The notes under the pieces are model-generated. The model ran no database searches and was not told where the DNA came from. It was given only the letters and a program-made list of their open reading frames with translations. This document shows, in pieces, positions 6,341 through 8,943 of a DNA stretch of 8,943 nucleotides. A program made the position numbers and the translations under genes. Within the stretch, counting starts at the first letter, position 1. The number at the start of each line of letters is the position of its first letter. The DNA is from Candidatus Gastranaerophilales bacterium (lineage in GTDB: Bacteria > Cyanobacteriota > Vampirovibrionia > Gastranaerophilales > Gastranaerophilaceae). The stretch is taken from contig CALVER010000051.1 in the NCBI GenBank assembly GCA_944326625.1, positions 1 to 8,943 of the forward strand, read 5' to 3'.

Positions 6341-7094
6341 AACTCTTTATGCACTCGAAATAAATATCTTTGATACAAAAGATAATTTTCAAATTGCAAA
6401 AGATTTTTTTCGTACAAATAAAAGGGGATTATTGCTTGAAAAGGCACAATCAAGTGCATGCGATATCTTGTGCCTGAAATTCAACATAAAATCAGAAACA
6501 GATATTCCCAAATCCGTCCGAATTCTGAAAGCACTTCTGCCTAAAATTTCAAAACCTTTAATGATAAACGGGGTTTATGATAACAATCTCAACATAAAAC
6601 TCTTGCCTGCACTTATTAAAACCTTGGACAGAAAATGTATAATTTGTTCCGCAAATGAACGAACTTACAAAGATATTCTGCCCGCTGTCATCAAAGGAAA
6701 ACATAAAATTGTTCTAAAAAGTCCGATTGATATACATCTGTGCAGAGAATTAAATATTCTTGCATCAGATATTGGACTTTCGCTTGATAAAATCATAATA
6801 GACACCGATATAGGCGGGCTTGGCTACGGACTTGATTACGGATACAGTATTATTGAAAAAATAAAACTTGAGGATGACAAATACTTAAATTTACCTGTTA
6901 TAAGTTTTGCCGCGCAGGAAAGTTTAAGAACAAAAGAAGCAAAATACAATACTTTTTCAAAAAGCTGGGGTGATTTAAAAACAAGAGCAAGTATGTATGA
7001 AATAGCCTCCGCTTCCGCGGTAAAAGCCGCAGGAGCAGATATAATCGTGCTATATAATCCTGAAAGTATAAAAATTATGAAAGGACTCTCATAA
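6321..7094 (+). CDS. acsD: AcsD/CdhD-like small subunit of corrinoid iron-sulfur protein, N-terminally short
   Basis: This 257-aa protein is a TIM-barrel-type relative of the small subunit of the corrinoid iron-sulfur protein, which helps pass a methyl group between tetrahydrofolate and acetyl-CoA synthase. Recognisable family blocks are ALEINIFD (11-18), ACDILCLKF (46-54), CSANERTYKDI (109-119), SPIDIHLCRELNIL (134-147), IIIDTDIGGLGYGLDYGYSI (158-177) and SWGDLKTRASMYEIASA (215-231), then AGADIIVLYNPE (237-248). Classical bacterial AcsD is roughly 310-320 aa and has about 45 residues before the first of these blocks; they are absent here. The start is GTG at 6321, inside ftsH. An in-frame TAA at 6303-6305 rules out a longer N-terminus, and no strong ribosome binding site is seen, so translation probably depends on ribosomes finishing ftsH. 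It ends in a TAATG overlap with the acsC-like gene. The family call is strong; activity is unproven. Confidence 0.85.
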   Translation: MKGKIHKTLYALEINIFDTKDNFQIAKDFFRTNKRGLLLEKAQSSACDILCLKFNIKSETDIPKSVRILKALLPKISKPLMINGVYDNNLNIKLLPALIKTLDRKCIICSANERTYKDILPAVIKGKHKIVLKSPIDIHLCRELNILASDIGLSLDKIIIDTDIGGLGYGLDYGYSIIEKIKLEDDKYLNLPVISFAAQESLRTKEAKYNTFSKSWGDLKTRASMYEIASASAVKAAGADIIVLYNPESIKIMKGLS

Positions 7095-8227
7095 TGAAAC
7101 TGTCAGGACTTGAAATTTTTAAATACTTACCGGGAAACCATAAAGCCGCTCACACCAATTGCAAAGAATGCGGCTGTCCGACCTGCATGGCTTTTGCAAT
7201 AAAACTTGCACAAAAACAAATAACTTATGACAGATGTAAATACATGCCGGAAGAACTTAAAAAATTATGTCAAAAAAATATCAAAGCACCGCAAAAAACA
7301 GTAAAAATTGACGGTCTGAAAATAGGCGGGGAAACCGTACTTTACAGACACGAAAAAAAATTCGTAAATAAAACCGTATTTGCAGTGGTTCTGGATTGTA
7401 AATCGCCTGATTTTGAAAAAAAACTTGAACGAGTTAAGAATTTTGAAATTAACCTGCTGAAGGAAAAAATAAAAATTGATCTTGTAATTCTGAAAAATGC
7501 CGAAAAGCATCAGATAAAAAACCTTTGCGATGAAACTGTTTATATAGAAGAAAAAGATTTTTTAAAGCTTTCTTTAAAAAGGATTTGCGATAATAATTTT
7601 CACAAAACGGCTGATGAACTTGTAAAAATAAGGACAAAGGCTATTGCTGAACGCGATGAAAAATATTCGGATCCTGTATATGTATATTTTAAATCAACAC
7701 CTGACAAATACGGCTTGTGCGCACGTGCAAGTTATTATCTTTGCAAATACGCCAATATGCTTGTATTTGAAGACTTTGATGAGAGTCTTTTTGCAACCTT
7801 AATGATGCTCCGTCAAAATATTTACACAGACCCGCAAAAACCCTTACAGGTAGAGCCTAAAATATATGAATTCAATAACCCGGATGAAAATTCGCTTGTT
7901 TTTATGACAACAAACTTTGCACTGACATTTTATGCGGTTGCAAATGAACTTCAGCATTTGAAAGTGCCGTCATATCTTATAGTAACGCCGGCAGGCGGAA
8001 TGAGTGTTTTGACAGCTTTATCAGCTGAAAAATTTACTGCTAAAACGGTTGCAAAAACATTAAAAAAATTTGATTTGATTAATAAAGTTAAGACAAGAAA
8101 AATCATTATCCCCGGACTTCTTGCCCCGATGAAAAACGAACTTGAAAAGGCTCTGCCGGAATTTGAAATTATTGTCGGCACCATAGAAGCCTATTCCATT
8201 GCCGAATTTGTAAAAAATATAATCTAA
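7094..8227 (+). CDS. acsC: AcsC/CdhE-like large subunit of corrinoid iron-sulfur protein, compact form
   Basis: This 377-aa protein resembles the gamma subunit of the corrinoid iron-sulfur protein. The N-terminal LSGLEIFKYLP is followed by C23, C26, C31 and C48 in CX2CX4CX16C spacing, the 4Fe-4S motif of the family, plus an extra C28. The GGETVLYRHEKKFVN block (78-92) opens the TIM-barrel part. The C-terminal corrinoid-binding domain is well preserved: MMLRQNIYTDPQKPLQVEP (237-255), NPDENSLVFMTTNFALTFYA (262-281), the PAGGMSVLTALSAEKFTA stretch (299-316) and IIIPGLLAPMKNELE (337-351). Classical AcsC is about 440-450 aa. The shortfall falls in the middle, where only about 110 residues (about 93-203) join the blocks and barrel repeats are missing. 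The ATG overlaps the acsD stop as TAATG, with an AAAGGA site (7080-7085) 8 nt upstream, so the subunits are likely made in equal amounts. Corrinoid binding is plausible; Wood-Ljungdahl activity is not implied without its partners. Confidence 0.88.
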   Translation: MKLSGLEIFKYLPGNHKAAHTNCKECGCPTCMAFAIKLAQKQITYDRCKYMPEELKKLCQKNIKAPQKTVKIDGLKIGGETVLYRHEKKFVNKTVFAVVLDCKSPDFEKKLERVKNFEINLLKEKIKIDLVILKNAEKHQIKNLCDETVYIEEKDFLKLSLKRICDNNFHKTADELVKIRTKAIAERDEKYSDPVYVYFKSTPDKYGLCARASYYLCKYANMLVFEDFDESLFATLMMLRQNIYTDPQKPLQVEPKIYEFNNPDENSLVFMTTNFALTFYAVANELQHLKVPSYLIVTPAGGMSVLTALSAEKFTAKTVAKTLKKFDLINKVKTRKIIIPGLLAPMKNELEKALPEFEIIVGTIEAYSIAEFVKNII

Positions 8228-8258
8228 AAAAAGAACTCCCTTTCGGGAGTTCTTTTTT
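8227..8258. terminator. Bidirectional intrinsic terminator between convergent genes
   Basis: A perfect 14-bp stem (AAAAAAGAACTCCC, 8227-8240, pairing with 8245-8258) closes a TTTC loop. The T-run on the plus side and A-run on the other make it work as a rho-independent terminator in both directions. It overlaps the last base of the acsC-like stop codon and reaches into the stop codon of the minus-strand pilin gene (8259-8257). Confidence 0.93.
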
Positions 8259-8943
8259 ATTCAAGATAACCATCAGGGAATTTCCAGCCGCTCAATTGGA
8301 TTACGGCACCGCAAATTTGTCCGCCGCTTTTTACATTACAAGCAAAATTTTGAAAAACACCGGGGTTATCTTCAATTACAAAATTCGGCTGCATCATTTC
8401 TTCTGCAGTATATCCGCTACCTTCACCGAATAATCGCAAACCGTAACCTATATTAAAAGTTTTTCCTGAATTCTCAAAATCACCGTCATCATTGGTATTT
8501 CCTGCGGATTTACCGGGATTACCGGGTGAAAAATACATGACAAAAATATCTTTTCCTAAAACATTCGGTTCCGACTTGCCGTTTATATCAGCATAAATCC
8601 ATATATGCGGATAATAAGTCTCCGCCCCTGCCCAAGTATAAATGATCGTTCCGTCATTTAATATAAATCCTTCATCTACATAAGAGTACATAGAATCATT
8701 TGACAATCTGATAACAACATCTCCGCATTTATCAAACGGAAAACATTTTTGAGACACTTTTAAATAAGAAAATAAATATTTCTCCCAAAAATATTCTGCT
8801 TTAGATGAATATTGCGACGGATATTGATTCCACGCCCATGTATTATAATCCCCGTGTTCAACTTTCGCCATTTCAAACGCATTTTTTAAAGTTGCATAAG
8901 TTTTTTGCAAACGGGATATTGTCTGCTTTTCCTGATAATTCGC
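8257..8943 (-). CDS. Type IV pilin/type II secretion pseudopilin-like protein (5' end outside window)
   Basis: The minus-strand frame is open from the right edge to a TAA at 8259-8257, giving 228 visible residues. The first in-frame start-like codon is only a TTG at 8910-8908. Upstream of it the frame continues as ANYQEKQTISRLQKTYATLK to the edge, which is what follows the hydrophobic N-terminal helix in prepilins. The true start, with the GFTLxE-type prepilin peptidase site, therefore lies beyond 8943. The globular part is rich in Tyr, Asn, Gly and Asp. It has a YADINGKSEPNVLGKDIFVM segment (plus-strand about 8536-8595), seen in related cyanobacterial-lineage pseudopilins, four Cys that might pair, and a C-terminal CGAVIQLSGWKFPDGYLE. 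The product would be assembled by, or be a minor component of, a type IV pilus or type II secretion-like machine, none of which is in the window. Its substrate or surface role is unknown. Confidence 0.75.
   Translation of the reverse strand, partial: ANYQEKQTISRLQKTYATLKNAFEMAKVEHGDYNTWAWNQYPSQYSSKAEYFWEKYLFSYLKVSQKCFPFDKCGDVVIRLSNDSMYSYVDEGFILNDGTIIYTWAGAETYYPHIWIYADINGKSEPNVLGKDIFVMYFSPGNPGKSAGNTNDDGDFENSGKTFNIGYGLRLFGEGSGYTAEEMMQPNFVIEDNPGVFQNFACNVKSGGQICGAVIQLSGWKFPDGYLE

Noticed and set aside
7094..8227. HgcA (mercury methylation corrinoid protein) as an alternative to the AcsC-like call
   Set aside because: The conserved cap-helix Cys motif of HgcA (NVWCAAGK) is absent; the corresponding segment reads TTNFALTFYA, as in CFeSP. 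HgcA also has C-terminal membrane helices that are missing here.

Overview
The window looks like chromosomal DNA from an AT-rich, double-membrane bacterium related to Cyanobacteria, most likely a non-photosynthetic gut-type lineage (Vampirovibrionia/Melainabacteria, order Gastranaerophilales). This placement is an inference. It rests on the low GC content, a TonB/ExbB/ExbD system (which needs an outer membrane), and at the right edge a pseudopilin of the kind I associate with that order, with its motif of an Asp-Ile-Asn-Gly turn followed by a Leu-Gly-Lys-Asp-Ile-Phe stretch. No marker gene here fixes the taxonomy.

Layout. The left edge (1-73) may hold the first 24 codons of a divergent minus-strand gene. 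Then comes an AT-rich divergent control region (74-224). It carries a good sigma-70 promoter so close to the next ATG that the first gene is probably translated from a leaderless or nearly leaderless mRNA. Plus-strand genes follow. Two exported paralogues (225-833, 881-1627) resemble the periplasmic domain of VirB10/TrbI. Next are a TonB-like energy transducer (1696-2829), an ExbB/TolQ-type proton channel subunit (2854-3501) and two tandem ExbD/TolR subunits (3514-3963, 3969-4361). These six genes are closely spaced and could form one envelope-energisation operon: ExbB and the ExbDs use the proton motive force, TonB spans the periplasm, and the two exported proteins are candidate periplasmic or outer-membrane partners.

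A separate promoter at about 4393-4423 drives ftsH (4457-6340), the membrane AAA+ zinc protease. Coupled to it by a 20-nt overlap and then a TAATG junction are two genes for the corrinoid iron-sulfur protein (CFeSP) of the Wood-Ljungdahl pathway: acsD-like (6321-7094) and acsC-like (7094-8227). Both are shorter than the classical subunits. AcsD lacks the usual N-terminal extension, and AcsC keeps its 4Fe-4S motif and corrinoid-binding domain but has a reduced middle TIM-barrel domain. No CO dehydrogenase, acetyl-CoA synthase or methyltransferase gene is visible. This compact, orphan CFeSP pair hitched to ftsH is the most interesting element of the window.

A 14-bp-stem hairpin at 8227-8258 ends the ftsH-acsD-acsC unit. 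It also serves a convergent minus-strand pseudopilin gene (8257-8943) whose 5' end lies beyond the right edge. No tRNA, rRNA, CRISPR array, insertion sequence or riboswitch was recognised, and no gap between genes exceeds 300 bases.
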